Below, one piece after another: positions 34,041-43,146 of a stretch of 64,000 nt of DNA (position 1 is its first letter; the number at the start of each line of letters is the position of its first letter). The notes beneath the pieces are model-generated. The model ran no database searches, had not been told where the DNA came from, and worked only from the letters and a program-made list of their open reading frames with translations. The position numbers and the translations under genes were made by a program. The stretch comes from Bacillus sp. FJAT-49736 (GTDB lineage Bacteria; Bacillota; Bacilli; Bacillales; Bacillaceae_C), in the NCBI RefSeq assembly GCF_018343615.1, contig NZ_JAGYPI010000001.1, positions 1,506,960-1,570,959 on the forward strand, read 5' to 3'.

Positions 34041-35689
34041 TGAATGAAAATATAGTGAAGGTTGATCCAAGGGATTCAAAGCTTGCAATGGCTTATATTT
34101 ATGTAGCCTTTGCCGCACTTGCTCTCGGTGGTTTTATGGGACTATTGCAAGTTCTTGTTCGTTCCGGCCGTTTTGAATTGCCAAATGGTGTTGGATATTA
34201 TGAGGTATTAACTGCACATGGTGTATTATTAGGCTTAGTACTTACAACCTTTTTCATTATGGGTTTTCAATTTGCTGCAATTAGTCGAACTGCAGGAACA
34301 TTATCCAATAAAGCAAGATTGACTGGATGGATTGGCTTTATCGTCATGACAATCGGAACAATTACAACTACATGCATGATTGTAACCAATAAAGCTTCTG
34401 TACTTTATACATTTTATGCACCTTTGCAAGCGCATTTCCTTTTCTATTTAGGATTGACATTAGTGATTGTTGGAAGCTGGGTTGCTGCAGCTGCTATGAT
34501 CGCCACTTATATTAGATGGAGAAACCAAAATCCAGGTGTACCGAGTCCTTTGTTAAGTTTTATGGTTGTGGCCAATAATTTATTATGGATTGTAGCAACT
34601 CTTGGTGTTGCAGCTGAAGTATTATTCCAGCTTCTTCCTTGGTCATTAGGATTGGTTGACACCGTTAATGTATTAATTAGTAGAACCTTGTTCTGGTACT
34701 TTGGTCATCCTCTTGTATATTTCTGGTTATTGCCTGCTTATATGGGTTGGTATGTTATTATTCCAAAAATTATCGGGACGAAAATATTCTCTGATTCATT
34801 AGCTCGTTTAGTTTTTATTCTATTCCTGTTATTTTCCATACCAGTAGGATTCCACCATCAATTAACTGAACCTGGAATCGATTCCGGTTGGAAATTTGTT
34901 CAAGTTGTTCTTACATTTATGGTTATAATACCATCTTTAATGACTGCTTTCTCCATGTTTGCAACTTTCGAAATGTATGGAAGATCAAAAGGTGCAAGAG
35001 GTTTATTCGGATGGTTTAAAAAGTTACCGTGGCATGATGCAAGATTTGTCGTTCCATTCATTGGGATGGCTGCCTTTATCCCTGCAGGGGCAGGTGGTAT
35101 TATTAATGCCTCTAACCAAATGGACCAAGTTGTTCATAATACGATCTGGGTGACCGGACACTTCCATTTAACCGTAGCAACCACAGTTGTCCTAACCTTT
35201 TTTGGAATGTGCTATTGGCTAATTCCACATTTAACAGGACGCGTATTAACAAAGGCAATGAATAAATTAGCGATTGTTCAAGCAGTGGTGTGGACAATTG
35301 GAATGACTTTAATGTCTGGCTCCATGCATTTAGAAGGTTTACTCGGAGCACCAAGAAGAACTTCTTTTACAACATATGGGGATACAGCGCAAGCTTTGAA
35401 TTGGATACCATATCAAATTGCACAGGCTGTTGGAGGCTCGATTCTATTCCTGGGTATCATTCTAATTCTATTCATTTTTATCAATCTTGCTTTTTTTGCT
35501 CCTAAAGGAGTACAGGAATTTCCTGTTGCTGAAAGTGCGGAAGGTAAAGAAAAAACACCTTTGGTTTTGGAAAACTGGAAAATTTGGTTAACAATATTAG
35601 CTGCTTTAATCTTAATTGCCTATACTGTGCCATTTGCCGACATGATTCAGCATTCACCTCCAGGTTCAAAAGGATTTAAATTTTGGTAA
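34040..35689 (+). CDS. cbaA: Cytochrome c oxidase subunit I, ba3 type
   Basis: The catalytic heme-copper subunit that reduces oxygen to water at low oxygen tension. 549 aa with about 13 helices. Ligands: low-spin heme His in YEVLTAHGVLLGL (about residue 60), CuB His in FWYFGHPLVYFWLLPAY (about 225), the HH pair in PVGFHHQLTEPG (about 275) and both heme His in WVTGHFHLTVATTV (about 375-377). The Glu of A-type helix VI is missing, consistent with a B-type oxidase. Translationally coupled to subunit II; the operon ends in a terminator. Confidence 0.95.
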   Translation: MNENIVKVDPRDSKLAMAYIYVAFAALALGGFMGLLQVLVRSGRFELPNGVGYYEVLTAHGVLLGLVLTTFFIMGFQFAAISRTAGTLSNKARLTGWIGFIVMTIGTITTTCMIVTNKASVLYTFYAPLQAHFLFYLGLTLVIVGSWVAAAAMIATYIRWRNQNPGVPSPLLSFMVVANNLLWIVATLGVAAEVLFQLLPWSLGLVDTVNVLISRTLFWYFGHPLVYFWLLPAYMGWYVIIPKIIGTKIFSDSLARLVFILFLLFSIPVGFHHQLTEPGIDSGWKFVQVVLTFMVIIPSLMTAFSMFATFEMYGRSKGARGLFGWFKKLPWHDARFVVPFIGMAAFIPAGAGGIINASNQMDQVVHNTIWVTGHFHLTVATTVVLTFFGMCYWLIPHLTGRVLTKAMNKLAIVQAVVWTIGMTLMSGSMHLEGLLGAPRRTSFTTYGDTAQALNWIPYQIAQAVGGSILFLGIILILFIFINLAFFAPKGVQEFPVAESAEGKEKTPLVLENWKIWLTILAALILIAYTVPFADMIQHSPPGSKGFKFW

Positions 35690-35729
35690 AAAAAGAAAAA
35701 GAGGCCAATTGGTCTCTTTTTCTTTTTTT
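35690..35729. terminator. Bidirectional terminator between the ba3 operon and ypwA
   Basis: A-rich arm, GAGGCC / GGTCTC core with an AATT loop, then T-rich arm, giving a long stem (about 16 bp) between convergent genes. Confidence 0.85.
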
Positions 35730-35731
35730 AT

Positions 35732-37243
35732 CTATAGATTATATACCTTCGTATATTTATCTGTTAAAAATTCAATTAAATATTTGGCATTCAGCCCTTC
35801 ACCTGTCACATCCTCCAAAATTTCAAGAGGTTTCTTTAATTTTCCGTACTGATGAATATTCTTTGTTAACCATTCTCGGATCGGTGCTAGATTTCCCTTT
35901 GCCAATAGTTCATCAAAATTCGGAATATCTTTCAGCATGCTATTTTTAAATTGGGCAGCATACATATATCCAAGGGCATAAGATGGAAAATAACCGAAAT
36001 CACCACCTGACCAATGTACATCCTGTAATACCCCTTCTCTATCGTTTGTAGGTCGAATTCCTAAATATTCTTCATACTTATCGTTCCAAATTTTCGGCAA
36101 ATCCTTCACTTTTATTTCTTCATTAAACAATCCTTTTTCAATTTCATAACGGATAATAACATGTAGTGGATAGGTTAACATATCAGCTTCAATTCGGATG
36201 AAGGAAGGCTTTGACTCATTGATAGCCTTATAAAAATCATCTAAAGATATTTGATCGTATTCTCCACTTGCATATTGCTTCAATAAATCATAGTTTTGCT
36301 GCCAATAGGAGTAATCACGGCCAACGAAGTTTTCATAGAATAGCGATTGAGATTCATGGATCCCCATGGATGTTCCACTGCATAAAGGAGTCCCGATTAA
36401 ATCCCTTGATAAATTCTGCTCATATAGCGCATGCCCGCCCTCATGGATTGTGCCAAATACCGCTGTTCTCCAATCATTTTCATCGTATCTAGTTGTGACT
36501 CGAACATCCCCTGGATTTAATCCTGTTGCAAATGGATGCACTGTTTCATCCAATCGTCCTGAACGAAAATCATAACCCATTTGCTCTAATAGCTTTAAGC
36601 TAAATTCCTCTTGTTGTAGTTTAGGGAATCTTGTAAATAAAAATCCTGTTTCAGGTTTATTAGGGGAATCTGCAATCTTTTGAACAAGTGATACAATAGC
36701 TTCTCTTACTTCTCCAAATACTTTATCCAGTACATCCACTGTTAATCCTGGTTCATACATATCCAAAAGGGTATTATATTTATTCCCCTCATATCCCCAG
36801 TACTCAACAAATTTCTTTTTGTATTCTACAATTTTTTCTAAATATGGTTGGAACATCGAGAAATCAGCATTTGCTCTCGCTTCCTCCCAAACACTTTCCG
36901 CTTTTGATTGCAATATAACATATTCTTGGTATTCATTAGCCGGGATTTTTTTATTACGATCATAATCTTTCTTACATTCTTCTAAAGATTTCTTCGTTAT
37001 TTCCGAAAGATCCTCAGTTACTCCGGAAAGGCTGGCTATGTAGGCAGCCATTTCTTCTGAAGTGGACATTTGGAACAATTCGGATGAGAGAACTCCGATT
37101 ACCTCTGACCGTTGCTCCACTCCATTCTTCGGTGCACCTGTACGTAAGTCCCAATAGATTAATCCAAGGGCTTCTTTGTAAGCCTGCATTTTCTTCACAT
37201 AATCCATAAATTCCTTTTCAATTACGTTTATTTGCTCAGACAT
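35732..37243 (-). CDS. ypwA: M32-family metallocarboxypeptidase (YpwA)
   Basis: A cytoplasmic thermostable-carboxypeptidase-1 family enzyme (503 aa). Zinc motif HEGGH in FGTIHEGGHALYEQN (about residue 260), followed by the second-shell GIHESQSLFYENFVGR with the third ligand, and the family motifs DVRVTTRYDEND and IRPTNDREGVLQDVHW. The ATG at 37243 has GGAGGT 7 nt upstream; a frame opening 15 bp earlier is less likely. Adjacent to ypvA as in B. subtilis. Confidence 0.95.
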   Translation of the reverse strand: MSEQINVIEKEFMDYVKKMQAYKEALGLIYWDLRTGAPKNGVEQRSEVIGVLSSELFQMSTSEEMAAYIASLSGVTEDLSEITKKSLEECKKDYDRNKKIPANEYQEYVILQSKAESVWEEARANADFSMFQPYLEKIVEYKKKFVEYWGYEGNKYNTLLDMYEPGLTVDVLDKVFGEVREAIVSLVQKIADSPNKPETGFLFTRFPKLQQEEFSLKLLEQMGYDFRSGRLDETVHPFATGLNPGDVRVTTRYDENDWRTAVFGTIHEGGHALYEQNLSRDLIGTPLCSGTSMGIHESQSLFYENFVGRDYSYWQQNYDLLKQYASGEYDQISLDDFYKAINESKPSFIRIEADMLTYPLHVIIRYEIEKGLFNEEIKVKDLPKIWNDKYEEYLGIRPTNDREGVLQDVHWSGGDFGYFPSYALGYMYAAQFKNSMLKDIPNFDELLAKGNLAPIREWLTKNIHQYGKLKKPLEILEDVTGEGLNAKYLIEFLTDKYTKVYNL

Positions 37244-37337
37244 TTTATGTACCTCCATTCTTACTCTGACTTCTTTATCTTATCACATTGTTCAGAAAAG
37301 GGAGAACAGTAAGTCAAGAAAACGTTGGTATAAAAAA

Positions 37338-37366
37338 CAACCCCCTCTATATACTAGAGAGAGTTG
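37338..37366 (-). terminator. Terminator overlapping the 3' end of ypvA
   Basis: An 11-bp stem with three G-T pairs (CAACTCTCTCT / AGAGGGGGTTG on the minus strand), followed by six T residues. It includes the last ypvA codons and stop. Confidence 0.78.
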
Positions 37367-39287
37367 CTTCAACAGGTAATATTTTTCTAATAAATTCGTA
37401 CACGTGGTCTTTCTCTTGTTTTGATAGCCACAATTGTACTGTTCCAGTGTCTTGAGAAGTGCGGATTAGCCGTCCAATTCCTTGTCTTAAACGCAATAGC
37501 ATATAAGGAAGATCCACTTCCATATAAGGATTATCACTATTTTTTCGTTTTGCCTCAAATACAGGATCATGAGGGGGGAATGGTAATTCATTTATAATAA
37601 CATTGGATAGTGATTGCCCTGGGATATCAAGACCTTCCCATAAATGGTACGAACACAGCACCGTTTCATCGCTAGTTTGAAATTGCTCTACTAGCTGACT
37701 AATTTCTGCCTCTCCTTCAAATAATATAGGAACACTAATATTATTCTTTGTTTGAATATAATTTCTAAATGCTGTCATGGATTCTTTTGAGTTAAAAAGA
37801 ATTAATGTTTTCCCATTATTGTAATCAATGGAATGTAGTATTTCATCCCATTTGGATGTTGCAGGAAAATCATCCTCTAATTGAACGGTTATTTTCATTT
37901 GCTCGTCATAATTAAAAGGTGAATCCACATTAAAGGATAAATATTGATTAATGCCTAGGCTATTACTAAGATAGGTAAAGTCACCACCATCATTAGATAA
38001 AGTTGCAGATGTAAATATAAATGGAATTTTATTGGAGAAGACCTGCTCCTCCATAATTTCTTCCACCAGTCTTGGCATAATGACTAAAGTACGATTACTG
38101 CTGTTTTTTTCAAACCATGTAATCCCTTTTTGATCCTCCATTAATAATTTCAATGAAAATAATATTTGTTCTAAATATTCCTCTACAATCCTTAAATCAT
38201 ATTCGTTTATTACATATAATTCACTTTCAAAGACTAACTGTTCGGTTAATTGATTAATTAAATGATATAGCTCTTTAGCTGAATTTAAGAACTCGGCCGT
38301 TTTATTTATGTCATATCTATCTGATCCTACTACTTCGGATGCAGACTCGTTTATTATGTCAAACATTCTTTCACTCTCAAATAACACTTGTTCCATCATA
38401 TACAAGGTTTCTTCACGAATATCATTGCTCATAAGACGAGTTAATAAAGTTTCCAGCGTTTCCGATGTAATTTTATAAGTTAATGCTTTTTGACACGCAT
38501 ATTCCAATAAATGGCCCTCATCAAAAATCACACAACTAACCTCAGGGAGAAGCGGGATCTGACCCTCTCGTTTCCTCGAATCCTTAGTCCAAATATGCTC
38601 CATATAAAAATCATGTGAACAAACTATGATATCTGCTGCATTACGATAATATTCTCTATGAAGCGTCTGACCACAACGATGTCTTTTCTCACAAGCAAGA
38701 CAATCCTGTAAAGAATCCCACCCAACATTGTTCCACTCATCCTCCGTTAAGGAAGGATAATCCTTACGATCTCCATACTTTTCAAATTTTTGCATAGAGC
38801 CTAAGTTTTGAACAAAACGAGGCAGCGTTTTCTTAATTGCTGATATTCCCTCGGATACTCCATTGGCGACCGCTTTATCTAATTTTTGCAAACATAAATA
38901 TTGATCTCTTGATTTTGCCAACCGTACATCAAAATTTAAATCTAGTGCTTTTTCTATTTTACGAATGTCGCCTTCTTTTTTCACAAGCTGTTCAATTAAA
39001 GACTCATCGGCACATGCTATCAATGCAGGTTTTCCTGTATACCGTGCATACGCAAGAGCATACAAAAGGTAGACAATGGTTTTTCCTGTCCCAACACCCG
39101 CTTCTGCAAACATTACCTTTTTTTCTTTAAAGGCTTTTTCTAGTTGAAACGCCATATATATTTGCTCATCCCGTAATTCGAATCCTTTTTCAGGAAGCAA
39201 TTCATAAAATACATCGCCAATCCAATCTCCTAAACGATCATAGAATGATTCCGTTTTGGTAAGCACAAATGGTAATTGCTGTTTCAT
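37347..39287 (-). CDS. ypvA: DinG/XPD-type ATP-dependent DNA helicase with Fe-S cluster (YpvA)
   Basis: A superfamily 2 helicase of 646 aa. Walker A FAEAGVGTGKTIVYLL (about residues 56-71), DEAH box CVIFDEGHLLEY, motif V/VI regions LCSYHLWEGLDIPG and LRLRQGIGRLIRTSQDTG. Cysteines arranged as in XPD/DinG Fe-S helicases lie between motifs Ia and II (YLCLQKLD, then DCLACEKRHRCGQT). Start ATG 39287, 5 nt after GGAGG; the ATG immediately before it is too close. Roles in DNA repair are inferred. A second, exonuclease-fused DinG lies at 57.1-60.0 kb. Confidence 0.92.
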   Translation of the reverse strand: MKQQLPFVLTKTESFYDRLGDWIGDVFYELLPEKGFELRDEQIYMAFQLEKAFKEKKVMFAEAGVGTGKTIVYLLYALAYARYTGKPALIACADESLIEQLVKKEGDIRKIEKALDLNFDVRLAKSRDQYLCLQKLDKAVANGVSEGISAIKKTLPRFVQNLGSMQKFEKYGDRKDYPSLTEDEWNNVGWDSLQDCLACEKRHRCGQTLHREYYRNAADIIVCSHDFYMEHIWTKDSRKREGQIPLLPEVSCVIFDEGHLLEYACQKALTYKITSETLETLLTRLMSNDIREETLYMMEQVLFESERMFDIINESASEVVGSDRYDINKTAEFLNSAKELYHLINQLTEQLVFESELYVINEYDLRIVEEYLEQILFSLKLLMEDQKGITWFEKNSSNRTLVIMPRLVEEIMEEQVFSNKIPFIFTSATLSNDGGDFTYLSNSLGINQYLSFNVDSPFNYDEQMKITVQLEDDFPATSKWDEILHSIDYNNGKTLILFNSKESMTAFRNYIQTKNNISVPILFEGEAEISQLVEQFQTSDETVLCSYHLWEGLDIPGQSLSNVIINELPFPPHDPVFEAKRKNSDNPYMEVDLPYMLLRLRQGIGRLIRTSQDTGTVQLWLSKQEKDHVYEFIRKILPVEATLSSI

Positions 39288-39411
39288 CATGTCCTCCAAC
39301 ATTTAATATGCATTATTCTCTATTTTTACTAGATTTATATAGTGCTTATTTATCAAGTCTGCATGTACAATAAGCTCAAAGAAAAACGCAAGTGCAAATC
39401 CTACACTTGCG

Positions 39412-39645
39412 TTAAATAGCCGGTCTGTCTTTCTCTAATGCATACAGGATAGCATCGTTAAGGGACTCCTTTGCTTCCAGCAGCATTTGCATTGCTGTTT
39501 CCGATGGCTTCTCGTCTGATGTTAGTACATCGTATGATTGCTTCAAAGCCTTTGAAATCGTTTCGAAGTCAATTGCCTGATTGGCCAATATCCTCACCCC
39601 AATTTGAAATATACGTACAGTATACTCAGGAAAAGGAAATTTCAT
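39412..39645 (-). CDS. Small helical protein of unknown function (77 aa), yptA position
   Basis: An ORF of 77 residues (MKFPFPEYTVRIFQIGVRIL to YALEKDRPAI) that I do not recognise. It is predicted helical, acidic and cytoplasmic. Its place between ypsC and ypvA is where B. subtilis has the short yptA; sequence identity with it was not checked. The ATG at 39645 follows the ypsC stop by 5 bp without a strong ribosome binding site, so it probably relies on coupling. A longer frame to 39681 overlaps ypsC. Confidence 0.6.
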   Translation of the reverse strand: MKFPFPEYTVRIFQIGVRILANQAIDFETISKALKQSYDVLTSDEKPSETAMQMLLEAKESLNDAILYALEKDRPAI

Positions 39646-39650
39646 ACCAA

Positions 39651-40793
39651 TTAATACTTTTTCGGAGGTTTTGGTCCCCAAAATTGGTAGAGGTCAGTAC
39701 GAATAAAGCCATTAAATAGCTTCCTCTTTTTTGTCGCCTTTTTGCCATAGACTTCCTCAAATTTTTCATACGACGTCAAAATATAGATAGACCAGGTATC
39801 TAGTTTTGCAAATGTTTTTCCCATTGCTTCATACATTCTCTCGACTTCCTGGCGTTCACCTAGTCTTTCCCCGTACGGAGGGTTCCCCACAAGGACACCA
39901 AATTCTTCTTTTGAAGTAAAATCTGTTACCTGCATTTGTTTGAAATTTATAAGATCAGAAAATCCAGCTTCCATAGCGTTGCCTTTTGCAATATCAATCA
40001 TTCGATGATCGATATCAGAACCAATAATTTGTAATGGCTGGTCGTAGTTAGCCAAGTCCTCTGCTTCCATTCTTGCCTGATCCCAAACAGCTTGTCCCAT
40101 CCATGACCATGTTTCCGAAATAAATTCCCGATTGAAGCCTGGTGCAATATTTTGGCCAATTAATGCCGCTTCAATTGGGATAGTACCTGAACCACAAAAT
40201 GGATCACAAAATGGTTTTTCCGGATTCCAATTCGTTAATTGGATTAAGGCAGCGGCCAATGTTTCTTTTATTGGTGCCTCTCCTTGGTCCACACGATACC
40301 CTCGTTTATGCAAACCTATCCCGCTAGTATCAATAGTAATTGTTGCAATGTCTTTTAGGATAGAAACTTCAATTTTGAATAATGGACCTGACTCTGACAG
40401 CCATGATGTAACTTTATAATGTGATTTTAATTTCTCCACAATTGCCTTTTTTACTATTGCTTGACAATCCGGAACACTAAATAATTTTGATTTCACTGAT
40501 TTACCTTGTACTGGAAGTTCTGCATCAACAGGTAAATATTCACCCCAGTTTAATGCCTTTGTTTTTTCAAACAGTTCGTCAAATGTAAAAACCTTAAATT
40601 CTCCCACCACAATTTTCACTCGATCGGCTGAACGGAGCCAAAGATTGCAACGGGCTATAGCTAATTCGTCACCCTTAAATATTACTTTTCCATTTTCTAC
40701 TGTTGCGTCATAACCTAAAGTCTTAACTTCCTTAGCTACAATTGCCTCTAATCCCATAGCAGCTGTTGCAATAATGGTATATTTTTTCGACAT
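39651..40793 (-). CDS. ypsC: THUMP-domain rRNA/RNA N2-guanine methyltransferase (YpsC, RlmL-like)
   Basis: A 380-aa RNA methyltransferase: N-terminal ferredoxin-like/THUMP region (about residues 1-160, VKKAIVEKLKSHYKVTSWL) followed by a Rossmann SAM domain with motif I PFCDPFCGSGTIPIEAALIG (about 195) and catalytic VGNPPYGERLG (NPPY, about 305). The closest characterised relatives methylate G2445 in 23S rRNA. ATG after AAGGGTG. Located directly beside rnpB, as in B. subtilis. Confidence 0.93.
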   Translation of the reverse strand: MSKKYTIIATAAMGLEAIVAKEVKTLGYDATVENGKVIFKGDELAIARCNLWLRSADRVKIVVGEFKVFTFDELFEKTKALNWGEYLPVDAELPVQGKSVKSKLFSVPDCQAIVKKAIVEKLKSHYKVTSWLSESGPLFKIEVSILKDIATITIDTSGIGLHKRGYRVDQGEAPIKETLAAALIQLTNWNPEKPFCDPFCGSGTIPIEAALIGQNIAPGFNREFISETWSWMGQAVWDQARMEAEDLANYDQPLQIIGSDIDHRMIDIAKGNAMEAGFSDLINFKQMQVTDFTSKEEFGVLVGNPPYGERLGERQEVERMYEAMGKTFAKLDTWSIYILTSYEKFEEVYGKKATKKRKLFNGFIRTDLYQFWGPKPPKKY

Positions 40794-40846
40794 ATTTTCA
40801 CCCTTATTAGTTTCGTCTCATATCTATGTATATTTAAACATAATAA

Positions 40847-40873
40847 ATGCTCTCCTAACAATGCGGAGAGCAT
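40847..40873 (-). terminator. Terminator of rnpB
   Basis: A perfect 9-bp stem ATGCTCTCC / GGAGAGCAT with a 9-nt loop and a T-rich tail on the minus strand, directly downstream of the RNase P RNA. Confidence 0.85.
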
Positions 40874-40887
40874 ATAATATACTTATT

Positions 40888-41304
40888 TATACCATAAATA
40901 ACGTTCTATAAGCCATGTTTTGTACCTTTGTACTGCAAACGATTGGTATAATCTTGTACTCCGGTGGTAATCATCTATCTCCAAGCAAGCATTGCTTGTC
41001 TCCTTCCTCGTTCATTTCCAAGAAAAGGAGTGCCTCTACCATAATTTGAGTTGCTCGCTCGCGGGGTTTACCTCGTTCCACCCTTCAGATTTCTCTCAAG
41101 GCTACGTCACTGTGGCACTTTATAGGTATTCACACCATATCCAAACGGACTTAGGTGTTTTCCCTGCCGTCAGACTACTATTATTCGTCTGCCCTAGCTT
41201 ATGACTTCGCTAGGCACGAACACTACGGGCATCTCAGCACCGTGCGAGCATGGACTTTCCTCTACAGCTTATAGCTGCAGCGATTACCCGAACGTTATTC
41301 AACC
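40888..41304 (-). ncRNA. rnpB: RNase P RNA, Bacillus (type B) class
   Basis: The catalytic RNA that trims tRNA 5' leaders. On the minus strand it begins near GTTGAATAACGTTCGGGTAA and contains the universal core GAGGAAAGTCCATGCTCGCA (about 41240-41262), CACGGTGCTGAGATGCCCGT, GTGCCACAGTGACG and the 3' partner GCAGTACAAAGG...CATGGCTTATAGAACGTTA. Length of about 417 nt compares with about 400 in B. subtilis. It sits between gpsB and ypsC, its usual Bacillus location. End points are estimated to within a few bases. Confidence 0.96.
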
Positions 41305-41323
41305 GGCTTAACGCCGCTTTATT

Positions 41324-41352
41324 ATTATAGATAATTTTCACTTACATTTCAA
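41324..41352 (-). promoter_or_regulatory. Sigma-A promoter of rnpB
   Basis: TTGAAA (41347-41352), a 17-nt spacer and TATAAT (41324-41329) on the minus strand, about 20 nt before the RNase P RNA 5' end. Confidence 0.8.
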
Positions 41353-41373
41353 CTTGAAAAATAATCCATTATT

Positions 41374-41676
41374 TTAGTCATTCAACTTACTGCCAAAAAC
41401 ATGTTTCTCCAGATTTGATAATCTTTTTAATATATCAAAATTGGTTGTCCCTGTTGTTGGTTGGGTAGGTTGGCGTCTATACGGCTCATCCGCCTGTTTT
41501 TTTAAGCGCATATTTTCATGTTGAAGATCTTCAATGACTTGATGAAATGTTTCATAATCCTTAATTATTAAATCTAAAAATTTATCTACATCCTCCGGTT
41601 TATAACCGCGAACAGCAGTTTTAAAATCCTTTTCCAATATATCTTTTGCTGTTAGTTTTATTTTATCCGATAACAT
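41374..41676 (-). CDS. gpsB: Cell division regulator GpsB
   Basis: A 100-aa DivIVA-like coiled-coil adaptor that shuttles PBP1 between septum and side wall. The N-terminal membrane- and PBP-binding domain matches Gps[33 protein letters not shown] (read as residues 14-45), followed by a short coiled coil and a trimerisation tail [17 protein letters not shown] 41676 with GAGGTGAT, giving the normal family length. Its main client ponA is also in this window (50.1-52.6 kb). Confidence 0.95.
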   Translation of the reverse strand: MLSDKIKLTAKDILEKDFKTAVRGYKPEDVDKFLDLIIKDYETFHQVIEDLQHENMRLKKQADEPYRRQPTQPTTGTTNFDILKRLSNLEKHVFGSKLND

Positions 41677-41824
41677 ATAAAAATCACCTCGTATATCACG
41701 CAAACATTTATTTTATTCTTTCAAATATCTATTTGTTTGTCAATTTATTATGTATTATAGACTTGCTGCTTTTGCTTTGTTAACTATGGAATTTGATTAT
41801 CATATGAAAAACTTTCATTTATTA

Positions 41825-42376
41825 TTACAAATTCCATTGTTCATCTTCCATTATAGTTTGCAAATCATTAAAATCAATGGTTCGAATTTCATAAGAATTA
41901 CTTTCCTTATAACTTCTAGCCTCTTCCAGCATATATTTCGGAGATCCAATATTTAGCTCATCATAAATTATGAGTAGACCATCACTTTTATGAAGAAAAA
42001 TTTTATTTTTATTCCTGAATGCTTGAGGATTTTGATAAGACTGCTTCGAAATAGAATCAACAAAATCTGCTCGAGCCAAAACCATTTCATATATTTCTTT
42101 ATTATTGTCATTCCATTTCTCTTCTTGGTTAATAAAGGGCGTTAAAATTGCTAGTTTTAAATTTGGATAATCATTTTGAAGTTCAAAAACTACTTCTGCT
42201 GCCCAGAGTTCAACACCTAGTTGGCCCGAAATGAGAATCCATTCTAAACCATCCTCTACAAAATATAGTATCTCTTTTTTTAACGCCATTTTAATATATT
42301 GTATTGCTGGATGATTAGCAGAGAAAATACCTAACTCAAACGGTTTATAACCTGTGATACTTAAAACCTGAACCAT
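41825..42376 (-). CDS. ypsA: YpsA, SLOG/DUF1273 family protein
   Basis: A 183-aa Rossmann-like protein of the SLOG superfamily, starting VQVLSITGYKPFELGIF, with WILISGQLGVELWAAEVVFE (Gly-rich nucleotide site, about residues 47-66) and KSDGLLIIYDELNIGSPKYM. In B. subtilis and S. aureus YpsA has been linked to cell-division control and sits next to gpsB, as here. ATG 42376 after AAAGGAGAG. Ligand thought to be nucleotide-like; enzymatic activity unknown. Confidence 0.93.
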   Translation of the reverse strand: MVQVLSITGYKPFELGIFSANHPAIQYIKMALKKEILYFVEDGLEWILISGQLGVELWAAEVVFELQNDYPNLKLAILTPFINQEEKWNDNNKEIYEMVLARADFVDSISKQSYQNPQAFRNKNKIFLHKSDGLLIIYDELNIGSPKYMLEEARSYKESNSYEIRTIDFNDLQTIMEDEQWNL

Positions 42377-42422
42377 ATTTCTCTCCTTTCATCAAAAAAC
42401 TTTATTTCAAAAATAAGTGAAA

Positions 42423-42451
42423 ACAAGGATGAATGCTATTCATCCTTGTTA
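42423..42451 (-). terminator. Terminator of cotD
   Basis: A perfect 13-bp stem AACAAGGATGAAT / ATTCATCCTTGTT with a GCT loop just past the cotD stop codon; A/T-rich flanks. Confidence 0.85.
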
Positions 42452-42457
42452 CATACA

Positions 42458-42694
42458 TTATCTCGGTATTCCAAACGGTCCAGGCATAAATCCTGGTGCA
42501 GGTACATTTTCTACCTCATTAACAAAGGAATCAGTATGAGGATAGAAGTTTTGATGCTGAATAATTTGATGATTCACATGTGTTGTATGTGACGGAAAAA
42601 TATGTGGTTGAATAAAGGTTTCACATGAATGAGTCACACAGCATTTAGTAGGGGCAACACATGGTGGTAATACTTTTGGTCCGCAAAAGTGCAT
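42458..42694 (-). CDS. cotD: Spore coat protein CotD-like
   Basis: A 78-aa His/Pro/Cys-rich protein starting MHFCGPKVLPPCVAPTKCCV and carrying HIFPSHTTHVNHQIIQHQNF, the layout of CotD inner spore-coat proteins. ATG 42694 is 8 nt after AAAGGAG; upstream in-frame ATGs lie within or before the site. Expression should be late, mother-cell specific (SigK). Location between ypsA and yprB agrees with B. subtilis. Confidence 0.9.
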   Translation of the reverse strand: MHFCGPKVLPPCVAPTKCCVTHSCETFIQPHIFPSHTTHVNHQIIQHQNFYPHTDSFVNEVENVPAPGFMPGPFGIPR

Positions 42695-42760
42695 GGTCAT
42701 AGCTCCTTTCATCATTAATAGTCTTAATACATTAACAAAATATGATAAAAGGGAGGTACA

Positions 42761-42772
42761 TGTACTAGTACA
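42761..42772. repeat. 12-bp palindrome upstream of cotD
   Basis: TGTACTAGTACA, a perfect inverted repeat about 67 bp upstream of the cotD start codon, so within reach of its promoter. It may be an operator or chance. Confidence 0.3.
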
Positions 42773-42807
42773 AACACCTATTTATTTCAGGATTTGTTCA
42801 TCTTTTT

Positions 42808-42903
42808 TTACAAAAATGAATAGAAGCTCCCTTTTAGATTAGAAAAGAGAACAGCGGTTAAACAAACAATAACAAAGAAAATAACCAGCAAAGCCCGGTA
42901 CAT
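42808..42903 (-). CDS. Possible 31-aa membrane peptide
   Basis: A short frame encoding MYRALLVIFFVIVCLTAVLF followed by SNLKGSFYSFL: one hydrophobic helix and a polar tail. A GAAGG/GGGA stretch precedes the ATG at suboptimal distance. No family recognised. The rest of the 450-bp region 42695-43146 holds the cotD upstream sequence and no other convincing gene, so this peptide is the only coding candidate there. Confidence 0.3.
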   Translation of the reverse strand: MYRALLVIFFVIVCLTAVLFSNLKGSFYSFL

Positions 42904-43146
42904 AAGCAAATCCCAACCTTCAAATTCATTAATTCTAATCAACGAAAGTTCCGAACAATCCTTTTGCTGATTAAAGTACCACTTTATTTTACAATGATTT
43001 ATTTTTCGACACAATCTATTAATAGAGATAAAATAATAATTTTTTAATGACAAAACTGTAGAATAATGTCACTTTTTAAATCATAAAATGAAACAACCGT
43101 CGAAATATGCGCTTCCCCAGGAAATAGAATATTAGAAATAGTCCCA

